Notes under the pieces: model-generated
The model's input: the letters and a program-made list of their open reading frames with translations, nothing else
The model's database searches: none
What the model was told of the DNA's origin: nothing
Source of the DNA: Bifidobacterium biavatii DSM 23969
GTDB lineage: Bacteria > Actinomycetota > Actinomycetes > Actinomycetales > Bifidobacteriaceae
Length of the DNA stretch: 42,847 nt
Assembly: GCF_000741165.1 (NCBI RefSeq)
Contig: NZ_JGYN01000025.1
Location: 1-42,847, forward strand
Reading direction: 5' to 3'
In this document: positions 8,562-18,274 of the stretch, in pieces
Position numbering within the stretch: the stretch's first letter is position 1
Layout of the letters: every line of letters starts with the position of its first letter
Translations under genes and position numbers: made by a program

Positions 8562-9580
8562 AGCAGTTCCTTTCGCGTCGTCGCCTCGTTCTGCCAGCCG
8601 CCCGCCGGCGTGGCGTTCGCATCGTTCTCCGCAATCGCATCCGGGTCGAGCCGCACACCGCCGTTGGGCAGCGACCATGCGTATACGGGCGGATTGGGCC
8701 GTTCCTGACGCGGATAGACGGCCAGCGTTTTCACCCAGTCGCCGTGCTCGGCCACTTCGGTGAGCGCCGAACGGAAACGATCCTGCCACGGCGCGGCGTC
8801 CATCGTGGCGATGAAGCTGTACGTGCCGCCGCGGCCCTTGATCGGCCGGGAGATGAAGCTGGTCATGTTCAGTCCCGCGTCGCGCAGCACGTCGAGCAGG
8901 TTGGCGAGCACGCCGGGGCCGGTGCTGAGCGGAATGAGCGTGACAATCGACTCGAATTCGTCGGTGCGTTCGCGGAGCCGTTCCAGCAGTGCGGGCATGT
9001 CGCCGCGCGGGGCGAGCACGAGGAAGTCGGTGTGCGCGCCAGGATAGTCCTCGACGGCCGTGGCGACGCGCGTGAGCCCGTACAGTTCGCCGCAGATGGA
9101 CGGGCCGAGCGCGACCTGTCCGGGCTTGAGATCGCGGCAGCCGGCGCCGTTCGACGCGGCCGGTACGGCCTTGAGCCCGTGGTCGGCGGCGAACCGGCGG
9201 CATTGCGCGAGCCCGTGCGGATGCGCGGTGATCGTCGTGCAGTCGTCGATCGCTTCGCCGGGACGCACGAACACGTCGAACGACACGTCGACGCCGACAC
9301 GCGCGAACGCGGCCACGTCGGCGGCGTCGATGAGCGCGTCGAGATTCGGTACGACGTAGCCTTCGATGTTGTTCTCCCACGCGATCACGCCCCAGTCGCC
9401 GCGTTCCTGCACGGCGTTGAGGATCGAGATCGCGTCTGGTTCGGCCTTGAGCTCGATATTTCCCTCCGCCAGCGCGGACAGCGAGGATGCGGCCCCGAGC
9501 GCGGCCTGATGGGTGAACGTGCCTTCCGGCCCAAGATAGTGCAGCATACGCACGGCTTGCCCCTGTTCGTAGTCCGTCAT
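8555..9580 (-). CDS. pheA: Prephenate dehydratase (341 aa)
   Basis: Converts prephenate to phenylpyruvate for phenylalanine. The catalytic domain begins at MLHYLGPEGTFTHQAA (about residues 12-27) and runs to about 195. It contains VIAWENNIEG and, where most relatives have Thr-Arg-Phe, the sequence Thr184-Asp-Phe. An ACT regulatory domain follows at about 212-295, with GVLANLL and ISRPIKG corresponding to the usual GAL(V) and ESRP phenylalanine-binding motifs. The ATG at 9580 overlaps the stop of the membrane protein gene (ATGA), and tyrA overlaps its 3' end, so the three form one coupled operon. No chorismate mutase domain is fused. Confidence 0.94.
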   Translation of the reverse strand: MTDYEQGQAVRMLHYLGPEGTFTHQAALGAASSLSALAEGNIELKAEPDAISILNAVQERGDWGVIAWENNIEGYVVPNLDALIDAADVAAFARVGVDVSFDVFVRPGEAIDDCTTITAHPHGLAQCRRFAADHGLKAVPAASNGAGCRDLKPGQVALGPSICGELYGLTRVATAVEDYPGAHTDFLVLAPRGDMPALLERLRERTDEFESIVTLIPLSTGPGVLANLLDVLRDAGLNMTSFISRPIKGRGGTYSFIATMDAAPWQDRFRSALTEVAEHGDWVKTLAVYPRQERPNPPVYAWSLPNGGVRLDPDAIAENDANATPAGGWQNEATTRKELLW

Positions 9581-10212
9581 GCCGTCTCCGTTTCTTCGGC
9601 CGCACGGTAGGAGCGCACGTCATCGGCCTGTCTCGCATCATTCGCACGTCGTACGTCGTTCGTCGATGCAACGTCGTGTGCGTTCGCCGATTCGACAACG
9701 GGCTCGCCCTGCGCAGCAGTCGATTCGTCAGCGGCCGCATCGTGCGCAACGTTCGCAACCGTGCGCGTCCGTCTGCCCGATGCCGCGTCGATGCGGAACC
9801 ATGCGGGAGGCATGAGCAGCAGCGCTACCTGCACGATGATGCCGCCAAGCAGCCAGATGTAGCCAGCGTGCTGGCTGAAATACGGTAGGGTGTCGGTGTT
9901 GAATCCGGCCGGCGTGAGCACGTCGCCGCCCGCCGCGCCGGCTGCGATCAGCCATGCGGTCGCCGACGAGAAGATCAGATGCACGGCGAGTCCGGTCACG
10001 CCGCAACGTGAACGCGCGCACCACGCGGACATGCCAAGGATCGCAAACGCGAGCATGAGTCCGTACGGAATGTTCATTGACGCGCCCATGCGGTGCGCGA
10101 ACGTGCCGATCAGCGCCGCGCCGACGCCCGCCGCCGCGGTGACGAGCATGCGCAGCGGCATGTTCAGCTCGTGCGTCCACGGCATCATTCGATCGTTCCG
10201 AGTTGAAGTCAT
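9577..10212 (-). CDS. Four-helix membrane protein of unknown function (211 aa)
   Basis: Four hydrophobic segments (about residues 20-38, 48-64, 72-95 and 115-135) are followed by a hydrophilic Ala/Asp/Val-rich tail of about 75 residues, probably cytoplasmic and disordered. It resembles small actinobacterial membrane proteins with a four-helix core and a conserved Gly-rich last helix (YIWLLGGIIVQVALLL); I cannot name the family with confidence. It leads the operon with pheA and tyrA, joined by an ATGA overlap, so it may be co-expressed with aromatic amino acid synthesis without sharing its function. A TATACT box ends 7 nt before the ATG and no ribosome site is visible, suggesting a leaderless transcript. 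Confidence 0.68.
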   Translation of the reverse strand: MTSTRNDRMMPWTHELNMPLRMLVTAAAGVGAALIGTFAHRMGASMNIPYGLMLAFAILGMSAWCARSRCGVTGLAVHLIFSSATAWLIAAGAAGGDVLTPAGFNTDTLPYFSQHAGYIWLLGGIIVQVALLLMPPAWFRIDAASGRRTRTVANVAHDAAADESTAAQGEPVVESANAHDVASTNDVRRANDARQADDVRSYRAAEETETA

Positions 10213-10219
10213 GCGTTTC

Positions 10220-10225
10220 AGTATA
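10220..10225 (-). promoter_or_regulatory. -10 box (TATACT) of a probable leaderless promoter for the membrane protein-pheA-tyrA operon
   Basis: On the minus strand TATACT (5 of 6 to consensus) is followed by exactly 7 nt and then the ATG at 10212. Transcription would begin at or next to the start codon. No -35 of quality was found. Confidence 0.5.
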
Positions 10226-10340
10226 GGTTTACGCTGCGCTCATCGCGCACCGTGCACCGTATGACGGGCGGAACCGCGGACAATGCCGGCGGTGCACACA
10301 CATTCCCTCGGCGTTGTCGGGAGAAGGTCCAACACACGCC

Positions 10341-10754
10341 GGCCACGGGGATGGAATGTCACGCAGTGTTGCCGTCCTGTAACTGACAATCGTCGCACAG
10401 CCGGTCACGAGATGGAACATCGCGTACTTTTACCATCGCGTGACTGCACGACCAACAAGCATCCGGACAGGGGATGGTTCATATGCGTCATCTTCCATCG
10501 CGTGACTTCTTTTTCCGATTATCAAGCGGTCACGGGATGGCAAAACGGAGTTATCTGCCATCGCGTGATTGCACGCCCAGTCACGCGATGGCAGAGTGGT
10601 CCGATTTTCCATCGTATGCCCCTCACAGCCGGTCAAGGGATGGAAAATTGGACGCAAATGCCAGCCCGTGACCGATCAAACACGGGAAGCAAGCGTCTAC
10701 TGCCAATCCTCCCGAAACGCGATGGAAAAACCGGGTGATATGCCATCGCGTGAC
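10341..10754. repeat. Array of seven helically phased inverted-repeat units
   Basis: Each unit has a left arm like GGTCACGNGATGG, exactly 17 variable nt, and a right arm like CCATCGCGTGAC. The GATGG cores start at 10350, 10411, 10473, 10536, 10587, 10639 and 10721; the matching CCATC-like cores start exactly 22 nt later in all seven. The first unit is degenerate. Distances between units are 61, 62, 63, 51, 52 and 82 bp, close to 6, 6, 6, 5, 5 and 8 helical turns. The 17-nt middles differ in sequence but tend to have a GC-rich centre with AT-rich flanks. The rest of this 703-bp gap (10213-10340 and 10755-10855) holds only the leaderless promoter at its left edge and nothing else recognised. 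Confidence 0.85.
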
Positions 10755-10856
10755 CTCTTGTGACGGTGCTCGAGCCATATAGATCCCAACACGCTCAAAT
10801 CCCACACATGGAATCTTGGATGAAGCAGACGGAGGCCCGACATTACCTCCAAACTA

Positions 10857-10891
10857 ATAAAAAGGGCACCGGAGATTGATCCCCGATGCCC
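10857..10891 (-). terminator. Rho-independent terminator of typA
   Basis: The minus strand shows GGGCATCGGGGA, loop TCAA, then TCTCCGGTGCCC: a 12-bp stem with two G-T pairs, followed by TTTTTATT. It lies 25 nt after the typA stop. Confidence 0.9.
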
Positions 10892-10915
10892 CGGTCAGTT
10901 CAACGGCTAACAGGC

Positions 10916-12844
<1,929 letters not shown>

Positions 12845-12991
12845 CGAAAACCTCTCTTAATCGACTTGTCGTTGCTTGCGTAAATTCAATGCGTACGGTA
12901 ATTGGTTCTACCTGTTCTTTGCACACAAACCGGCCCAATCATACCGGCATGCTTCGACGGACGCCGTCGGTCGTACGATCGTCCGCCGCTC

Positions 12992-13035
12992 GTCAACCGG
13001 CCGTCAGTCGGTCGCCGTCAACCGTCAGTCGGTCG
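12992..13035. repeat. Short tandem duplication over the 3' end of the NrtR-like gene
   Basis: GTCAACCGGCCGTCAGTCGG (continuing TCG) at 12992-13014 is followed by GTCAACCGTCAGTCGGTCG at 13017-13035. The second copy contains the gene's stop codon (TGA at 13027-13025 on the minus strand). Confidence 0.7.
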
Positions 13036-13831
13036 TCAATGCAGACATCACCGCGTCGGCCGCGGCCCGCCGCGTTGGCTCCCCCGCTCCGCCGGCGGCC
13101 GTGCGACGCACGAGACGGTCGAGGTCTTCGCCGGCGAGCCCGTCCGTGGGCTGTTCGTCCGACACGTACCGGTAGACGGCGGCCGGCCGCTGCCGTCCTT
13201 CGCGGATCTTCTCTCCCGTTTCGACGATGCTGCCACTGGCGAGCATCTTGCGCCGGAAGTTCGCCAGGTCGACGCTGTCGCCGGTGATCGCTTCGGTCAG
13301 CCCATGCAGCTGGCGCAGCGTGAATTCGGGCCCGACGAGACGGGCGACGAGTTCGGGATAGGCGATGCGCTCGCGCAGCTGCCGCAGCGCGTGATCGATG
13401 ATCTGCCGATGATCGAACGCGAGTTCCGGCAGCGCGTTTTCCGGGAACCAGCGCACGTTGTCCGCTTCGGCGAAGTCGCGCGTTTCGGCCTGTCCGACGA
13501 GCGCCCAGTAGACGATCGACACCATGGGCAGTCCGCCGCGCGACCGGTCGGGGTCGCCGAACGTGTGCAGCTGCTCGAGATATTTCGGATGCAGGCTGGT
13601 GGTCGATTCGAGCGCGAGATACGCGGATTGCTCGAGCGACCGGTCGGCGCGCAGATCGCCGCCGGGCAGCGCCCAACGGCCTTGGAACGGCTGGCGCACG
13701 CGTCTGACGAGCGGCAGCCACAGTCGGCCGCGCTCGGTCTCGTCCGAGGCCGGTCCGAGCGCGAGGATCACGACGGAGACGCCGACCTGCGGGGGCTGCA
13801 TTCTGCGTTCGCTGACGTTGCAGTATCCCAT
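13025..13831 (-). CDS. NrtR-like Nudix-domain transcriptional regulator (268 aa)
   Basis: An N-terminal Nudix-fold domain (about residues 14-150, with LWLPLVRRV and GRWALPGGDLR) is joined to a C-terminal winged helix (about 170-235, FTLRQLHGLTEAI, NFRRKMLASG, PAAVYRY). This is the layout of NrtR, which senses ADP-ribose and represses NAD-synthesis genes. The Nudix box is broken: where hydrolases have R-E-x-x-E-E this protein has Y-L-A-L-E-S, so it should bind rather than cleave its ligand, as expected for a regulator. ATG 13831 was chosen because AGGGAG lies 8 nt upstream; an upstream GTG at 13840 is too close to that site. No NAD genes are in the window, so its targets lie elsewhere. Confidence 0.85.
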   Translation of the reverse strand: MGYCNVSERRMQPPQVGVSVVILALGPASDETERGRLWLPLVRRVRQPFQGRWALPGGDLRADRSLEQSAYLALESTTSLHPKYLEQLHTFGDPDRSRGGLPMVSIVYWALVGQAETRDFAEADNVRWFPENALPELAFDHRQIIDHALRQLRERIAYPELVARLVGPEFTLRQLHGLTEAITGDSVDLANFRRKMLASGSIVETGEKIREGRQRPAAVYRYVSDEQPTDGLAGEDLDRLVRRTAAGGAGEPTRRAAADAVMSALTTD

Positions 13832-13957
13832 GTGCCGCACTCCCTGCTCTTGCCCGGCTCGCCGCCGGAACGTTTTTCCGAGTCCGGTCGTCGACCATAT
13901 ATCAGCCCAACATTGTAATGGTAACGATGACTATAAGTCAGTTCGGCCGCCGGACGG

Positions 13958-14587
13958 TCACCGTCCCGCGGCCGCCGCGTCCGCGACCGCGTCGGCGGCG
14001 GGCAGGAACGGCGCGAGTTCGGGCAGCTGGGCGAGGCTGTCCAATCCCATTTTGTCGAGGAACAGTTCGGTGGTGACGAGCCGCGCGGCGCGCGATTCGG
14101 GGTCCGCGCCGTCCTCGTGCACGAGTCCGCGCACGGTGAGCGAGCGGATCACGCCGTCCGAGTTTACGCCGCGGATCGCCGCGACCTGCGCGCGCGTGAC
14201 CGGCTGCTGGTAGGCGATAATCGCGAGCGCCTCCATCGCGGCCTGCGACAGTCGCGCGGTCTGGCCGTCGGTCACGAACGCGGCGACGACCGGCTCGAAC
14301 TCGGCGCGGCTTGCGTACTGCCATCCGCGTGCGGTGCGGCGCAGCTCGAATCCGCGCTGTTCGGCGTCGTAGTCGGCGCGCATCAGCTCGAGCGTTTCGC
14401 CGATCACGGCCGCGCTGCGTCCGAGCACGCGTGCCAGATCGGCTTCCTGCTGCGGTTCGTCCGCGGCCATGAGCACCGCTTCGAGACAGGCGCGCAGACC
14501 GCCCTCGTAGTCGTCCGCGCGTCGCGCCGGCGCGGTGTCCGCCGTTGACGCGCCCGTTGCCGTGCCGGTTGGTTCCGTTGCCGTCAT
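13958..14587 (-). CDS. scpB: Segregation and condensation protein B (209 aa)
   Basis: Kleisin-interacting subunit of the SMC-ScpA-ScpB condensin that compacts and segregates the chromosome. Two winged-helix domains are seen: about residues 28-100 (CLEAVLMAADEP, ADLARVLG) and 105-185, with the family motif SQAAMEALAIIAYQQPVTRAQVAAIRGV and VRGLVHEDG. The first 25 residues are a low-complexity Thr/Ala leader. The ATG overlaps the scpA stop (ATGA), so the two are translationally coupled. A Pro/Ala-rich tail ends the protein. Confidence 0.95.
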   Translation of the reverse strand: MTATEPTGTATGASTADTAPARRADDYEGGLRACLEAVLMAADEPQQEADLARVLGRSAAVIGETLELMRADYDAEQRGFELRRTARGWQYASRAEFEPVVAAFVTDGQTARLSQAAMEALAIIAYQQPVTRAQVAAIRGVNSDGVIRSLTVRGLVHEDGADPESRAARLVTTELFLDKMGLDSLAQLPELAPFLPAADAVADAAAAGR

Positions 14588-15483
14588 GCAAAGTCCTTTT
14601 CGCTGATATTCGTCATCGTGTCGTCATGATCGTCGCCGTCACCCGAGTCGGCAACATCATGCGCCCAGCGCAAATGCAGCGGCTCGTATGGCCCGTCCTG
14701 CCGGAATTGGACGACGCCCTGCTTGAAGAAGGCAAGCACGGCGAGAAATCGCGCGACGACCTGCGCCTGCGAGGCCGCGTCTTCGGCGAGTTCGTCGAAA
14801 GTGAGCGATTCGCCCTCCCCCAGCGCGCGCAATCGGTCGCGCACCAGCGCCGCCTGTTCCTTCAAATCGGCGGGAGGCACGTGCAGCTGGTGCGTGGCCA
14901 CTTCCTCCGGAGGTCGGTTGGCGATGGCCCGCGCCGCGAGCCGGGCGAGGTCGAGCGGTGTCGCGGTGAGCGCGAGCTCGGGCAGGATGGACGCCACGGC
15001 CGGGTCGATCGCCGCCGGATGCGGGTATCGGCCGGCGTTGGCGCCGAATCGTGTGCGGAAGTCGGCGGCGGCCTGTTTGAACGCGCGGTATTGCAGCAGG
15101 CGCGCGAACAGCAGGTCACGTTCGCGCAGCGCCTCCATGCTCGCCTCGTCGCGCGGCCCCTCGTCGGTGCCGGGCAGCAGCGCGGCGCTTTTCGCTTCGA
15201 CGAGGATCGACGCGACGTCGACGAATCCGCTCGCCTCGTCCATGTTGCGCGCGAAGTCCATGCCGCGCACGTAGGCGAGGAATTCCTCGGTGATCGCCGA
15301 CAGCGACACTTCGGTCAGGTCGAGCCGGCGGTTGGCGATCATGCCGAGCATCGCGTCGAACGGGCCGGAGTAGACGTCGAGGTTCACGCGGAAGCCGCGC
15401 TCGGCCTGTACGGTCGGAGCCGCCGCAGCGGCCTCGTCAAGCGCGGTTTCGTCAAGTATGGTTTCGATCTCGGTCGTTGCCAC
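14584..15483 (-). CDS. scpA: Segregation and condensation protein A (299 aa, GTG start)
   Basis: Kleisin of the SMC complex. The N-terminal signature is FRVNLDVYSGPFDAMLGMI at about residues 31-49, followed by the SMC-binding helices (LDLTEVSLSAITEEFLAY). The C-terminal winged helix lies at about 230-275 (SLTFDELAEDAASQAQVVARFLAVLAFFKQGVVQF). The GTG at 15483 starts 12 nt after the parA stop, inside the same operon. The first 30 residues are acidic, Ala-rich and lack a good ATG, and the ribosome site is weak, suggesting coupling to parA. The final Asp-rich stretch is not conserved-looking. Confidence 0.94.
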   Translation of the reverse strand: MATTEIETILDETALDEAAAAAPTVQAERGFRVNLDVYSGPFDAMLGMIANRRLDLTEVSLSAITEEFLAYVRGMDFARNMDEASGFVDVASILVEAKSAALLPGTDEGPRDEASMEALRERDLLFARLLQYRAFKQAAADFRTRFGANAGRYPHPAAIDPAVASILPELALTATPLDLARLAARAIANRPPEEVATHQLHVPPADLKEQAALVRDRLRALGEGESLTFDELAEDAASQAQVVARFLAVLAFFKQGVVQFRQDGPYEPLHLRWAHDVADSGDGDDHDDTMTNISEKDFA

Positions 15484-15494
15484 GATTGCCGCGT

Positions 15495-16334
15495 TCAGGC
15501 GATCACCCCGCGGGCGACGAGTTCGCGGGCCACTTCGCGGTATTCCTTGCTGGTCTTGTGGCCGGGCGCGAAGATGGTGATCGGCGCGGCGGCGACCGTG
15601 GAGTCGGGCAGTTTGATGGACCGGGAGATGACCGTGTGGAACACCTTGTCCTGGAACGCCTCGTAGATGCGCTGGAGCACCTCCTCGCAGTGCAGCGTCT
15701 TCATGTACATGGTCACGAGCACGCCGTACACCTGCAGGCCGGGGTTGATGCGCGACTGCACCTTTTCGATGGACTGCATGAGCAGGGCGACGCCGCGCAG
15801 CGCGAAGAATTCCGCGGCCACGGGGATGATCACGCCGTCGGCCGCGGTGAGCGCGTTGACGGTGAGCAGGCCGAGGGACGGCTGACAGTCGACGATGATC
15901 ACGTCGTACTCGTCCTTGATTGGGCGCAGCACGCTGGCGAGGATCTGCTCGCGGCCGACTTCGGTGACGAGCTGCACTTCGGCCGCGGACAGGTCGATGT
16001 TGGCCGGGATGATGTCGAGGTTCTCGAATTCGGTGTGCTGGATGACCTCGTGCACGTCCATGCGCGGGTTGAACAGCGCCGTGTAGATCGTGTTGTCGAC
16101 GAGGTTCGCGTTGATGCCGAGGCCGACGCTGGCCGCGCCCTGCGGGTCGAAGTCGACGATGAGCACGCGGCGGCCGTACTGGCTGAGCGCGCCGGCGATG
16201 TTGATGGAACTGGTGGTTTTGCCGACGCCGCCCTTCTGGTTGCACATGGCGATTACCCGCGCGGGACCGTGCTGTTGCAGCGGTTCGGGTGCGGGGAAGG
16301 TCTCGTATTCACGTCCAAGCAGATCGGTAGGCAT
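15495..16334 (-). CDS. parA: ParA/Soj-family ATPase (279 aa)
   Basis: Deviant Walker A ATPase of the chromosome or nucleoid-organising type. CNQKGGVGKTTSSINIAGAL lies at about residues 31-50 and includes the signature Lys at the start of the P loop. VLIVDFDPQGAAS follows, and YDVIIVDCQPSLGLLTVNAL is the Walker B region. Basic residues in the last third suit non-specific DNA binding. The ATG at 16334 has AAGG 8 nt upstream. No parB lies next to it; instead it heads the parA-scpA-scpB operon, an arrangement common in actinobacteria, which suggests a link to SMC action. The true parAB pair of the origin would be elsewhere. Confidence 0.93.
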   Translation of the reverse strand: MPTDLLGREYETFPAPEPLQQHGPARVIAMCNQKGGVGKTTSSINIAGALSQYGRRVLIVDFDPQGAASVGLGINANLVDNTIYTALFNPRMDVHEVIQHTEFENLDIIPANIDLSAAEVQLVTEVGREQILASVLRPIKDEYDVIIVDCQPSLGLLTVNALTAADGVIIPVAAEFFALRGVALLMQSIEKVQSRINPGLQVYGVLVTMYMKTLHCEEVLQRIYEAFQDKVFHTVISRSIKLPDSTVAAAPITIFAPGHKTSKEYREVARELVARGVIA

Positions 16335-16504
16335 ACTAGTTACCTTATCATCTCCGTCATCGTGGGAACCCCGTCGCGCCGAGCGTTCGCCCCGTGGGGA
16401 CCGAACGCGGCGTTGCCGGCGTGTTCCGCTGAAAAATCCATGATTATTATGGTCGCACGTTTGTACGAATCGGCCGTGGGCGCATCTTCCGCGTGTCACG
16501 CGCG

Positions 16505-17491
16505 TCATCGTGCCCGCGGATGGGCGGTGAGGTAGGTTTCGATCAGGTTTTCCGGGCTGACGTGCGTGTAGATCTGCGTGGTGGTCACGGAGGCGTGGCC
16601 GAGCAGTTCCTGCACGGTGCGCACGTCGGCGCCGCCCTGGATGAGATGCGTGGCGAATGAGTGGCGCAGGGTGTGCGGATGGAGCGGCTTGTCGATGTGC
16701 GCGCGTTCGCCGGCGAGCCGGACGATCTCCCATACGGATTGCCGTGACAGCCGCTTGCCACGCTTGTTGAGAAAGATCGCGCGACGTTCCGGCTTGGTTT
16801 TCGCTGCGGATTCGAGCGCAGGCCGGCCTGCGGCGATGTAGCGGTGCAGCGCTTCGCATGCGTAGGTGCCGAGCGGCACGAGCCGCTGCTTCGATCCCTT
16901 GCCGGTCAGACGTGCGACGTGCTCGTCAAGGTCGATGTCGGCGAGGTCCGCGCCCACGGCTTCGGAGACGCGCGAGCCGGTGGCGTACATGAATTCGAGG
17001 AGCGCCTTGTCGCGCAGCAGCACCGCGTCTTCGGCCGAAACGACCGACGCACCGCGTTCTCCCATCACGGCGGGCTTCACGGCGGGCTGCGGCACCGCGT
17101 CCAACAGGCGCGCGACCTCGTCCACGGTGAGCACGTCGGGCAGCGTGCCGGCTCCCTTGGGCGGCTTGACGGCGGCGGACACGTCGTCGGCCACGACGTG
17201 CTCGGCCAATGCGAACCGGTGGAACATGTGCACGCTGGCGAGCCGGCGGGCCTTGCTGCGTGCGCTGTCGCCGGCGGCGTCGAGATGGGCTACGTAGTCC
17301 TCCACGTCACGCCGGCTGATGTGGGCCGGATCATCGATGCCGCGCTCCCCCAGCCACGCGAAGTACTTGCCAAGATCGGACTCATAGGCCGCGACCGTCG
17401 CCGCCGACAATCCCCGTTCCACCGCGATGTGCGCGATGAACCGTTCGCGCAGCCGCGCCAGCGCCGATGCGTTGTCCAACTCCCCCATCAT
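16505..17491 (-). CDS. xerD: Site-specific tyrosine recombinase XerD (328 aa)
   Basis: Resolves chromosome dimers at dif with XerC. The SAM-like N-terminal DNA-binding domain spans about residues 10-100, the catalytic domain about 115-320. The catalytic set is complete: Arg in TGSRVSE, Lys in TGKGSKQR, His and Arg in HTLRHSFA, His in LLGHASV, and the nucleophile Tyr in QIYTHV. A short insert around residues 140-155 (VMGERGASVVSAE) is longer than in many XerD proteins. AGGA sits before the ATG. It lies downstream of rplT past a strong terminator and upstream of parA. Confidence 0.95.
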   Translation of the reverse strand: MMGELDNASALARLRERFIAHIAVERGLSAATVAAYESDLGKYFAWLGERGIDDPAHISRRDVEDYVAHLDAAGDSARSKARRLASVHMFHRFALAEHVVADDVSAAVKPPKGAGTLPDVLTVDEVARLLDAVPQPAVKPAVMGERGASVVSAEDAVLLRDKALLEFMYATGSRVSEAVGADLADIDLDEHVARLTGKGSKQRLVPLGTYACEALHRYIAAGRPALESAAKTKPERRAIFLNKRGKRLSRQSVWEIVRLAGERAHIDKPLHPHTLRHSFATHLIQGGADVRTVQELLGHASVTTTQIYTHVSPENLIETYLTAHPRAR

Positions 17492-17532
17492 CCCCCATTC
17501 CTATGCGATCGCCCGTCGTGTGGGCGAAAACA

Positions 17533-17560
17533 GAAAACCCCGCACGATGGCGGGGTTTTC
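17533..17560. terminator. Bidirectional Rho-independent terminator after rplT
   Basis: GAAAACCCCGC, loop ACGATG, GCGGGGTTTTC: a perfect 11-bp dyad with A and T tracts built into the stem ends. It works on paper in both directions and closes the infC-rpmI-rplT operon before xerD. Confidence 0.92.
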
Positions 17561-17627
17561 ACGATCATTGACGGCCGGCGCTCACGCCAAGCCGATCAAC
17601 GCATTGAGCGAAGCTCACCGGTCAGAC

Positions 17628-18011
17628 TCAGGCCTCGACCGGAGCGTTCACGTCCTCCGGCAGCGCGGCCTTGGCGGCCTCGACGATGGCCTTGAAGGAC
17701 TCCGGATCGGAAACAGCGATCTCGGCGAGAGCGCGGCGATCCAGCTCGATGCCGGCGAGACGCAGGCCCTGGATGAAGCGGTTGTAGGTGATACCCTCGG
17801 CGCGGACGGCGGCGTTGATGCGCTGGATCCACAGCTTGCGGAAGTCGCCCTTGCGAGCCTTGCGGTCGCGGAAGTTGTAGGTAAAGGAGTGAAGCAGCTG
17901 CTCCTTGGCCTTGCGGTAGAGACGGGAGCGCTGGCCGCGGTAGCCGGAAGCCCTCTCGAGAACGACGCGACGCTTCTTGTGGGCGTTCACTGCGCGCTTG
18001 ACACGTGCCAT
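17628..18011 (-). CDS. rplT: 50S ribosomal protein bL20 (127 aa)
   Basis: Primary 23S rRNA-binding protein needed for early 50S assembly. It begins [18 protein letters not shown] and shows [16 protein letters not shown] and [22 protein letters not shown], the classic L20 sequence, at normal length with a few extra acidic residues at the C-terminus. Third gene of the infC-rpmI-rplT operon, 50 nt after rpmI. In many bacteria L20 represses this operon through its mRNA. Confidence 0.98.
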   Translation of the reverse strand: MARVKRAVNAHKKRRVVLERASGYRGQRSRLYRKAKEQLLHSFTYNFRDRKARKGDFRKLWIQRINAAVRAEGITYNRFIQGLRLAGIELDRRALAEIAVSDPESFKAIVEAAKAALPEDVNAPVEA

Positions 18012-18061
18012 ATTCTATTCCTCAGCTTTCTAATGACGTTTTGTTTCGAATCGGCTCGGCG

Positions 18062-18256
18062 TCAGAGGCCCAGCAGCTTCTTCATGACCTTGGTCTGGCC
18101 GTTGGCGAGCACGGCGTCGGCCTTGAGCGCACGGCGCTTGCGGGCGGACTTGTGCTCCAGGTTGTGGCGCATGGCGCTGCCGGCCTGCATCAGCTTGCCC
18201 TTGCCGGTGACGCGGACGCGCTTGGACGCGGCGGAATTGGTTTTCATCTTCGGCAT
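18062..18256 (-). CDS. rpmI: 50S ribosomal protein bL35 (64 aa)
   Basis: Small basic ribosomal protein. [24 protein letters not shown] and the Lys/Arg-rich body ([14 protein letters not shown]) are diagnostic. Full normal length; GGAGGG before the ATG. It lies between infC and rplT in the usual order, 18 nt after infC. Confidence 0.98.
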   Translation of the reverse strand: MPKMKTNSAASKRVRVTGKGKLMQAGSAMRHNLEHKSARKRRALKADAVLANGQTKVMKKLLGL

Positions 18257-18274
18257 TGCTGCCCTCCTTGTTGG

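Noticed and set aside
8562..9758. Extension of the tyrA frame upstream through the whole of pheA.
   Set aside because: The extension is Arg-rich, overlaps a well-defined pheA, and the GTG at 8561 has a proper ribosome site.
10283..10738. A 151-codon plus-strand frame and shorter minus-strand frames (10430-10657) through the repeat array.
   Set aside because: They arise because the repeat units lack stop codons; the peptides are repeat-derived, have no ribosome site and no family resemblance.
10341..10754. CRISPR array.
   Set aside because: Repeats alternate in orientation, are only 12-13 bp and imperfect, inner spacers are 17 nt and outer gaps vary from 9 to 40 nt; no cas genes are present.
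13919..13935. An NrtR operator and TATAGT -10 box upstream of the NrtR-like gene.
   Set aside because: The TGGT/ACTA half-sites are imperfect and oddly spaced, and no -35 accompanies the -10.
16440..16504. A promoter for parA around CATAAT in the xerD-parA gap.
   Set aside because: No convincing -35 at 16-18 bp, and read-through from xerD remains possible.
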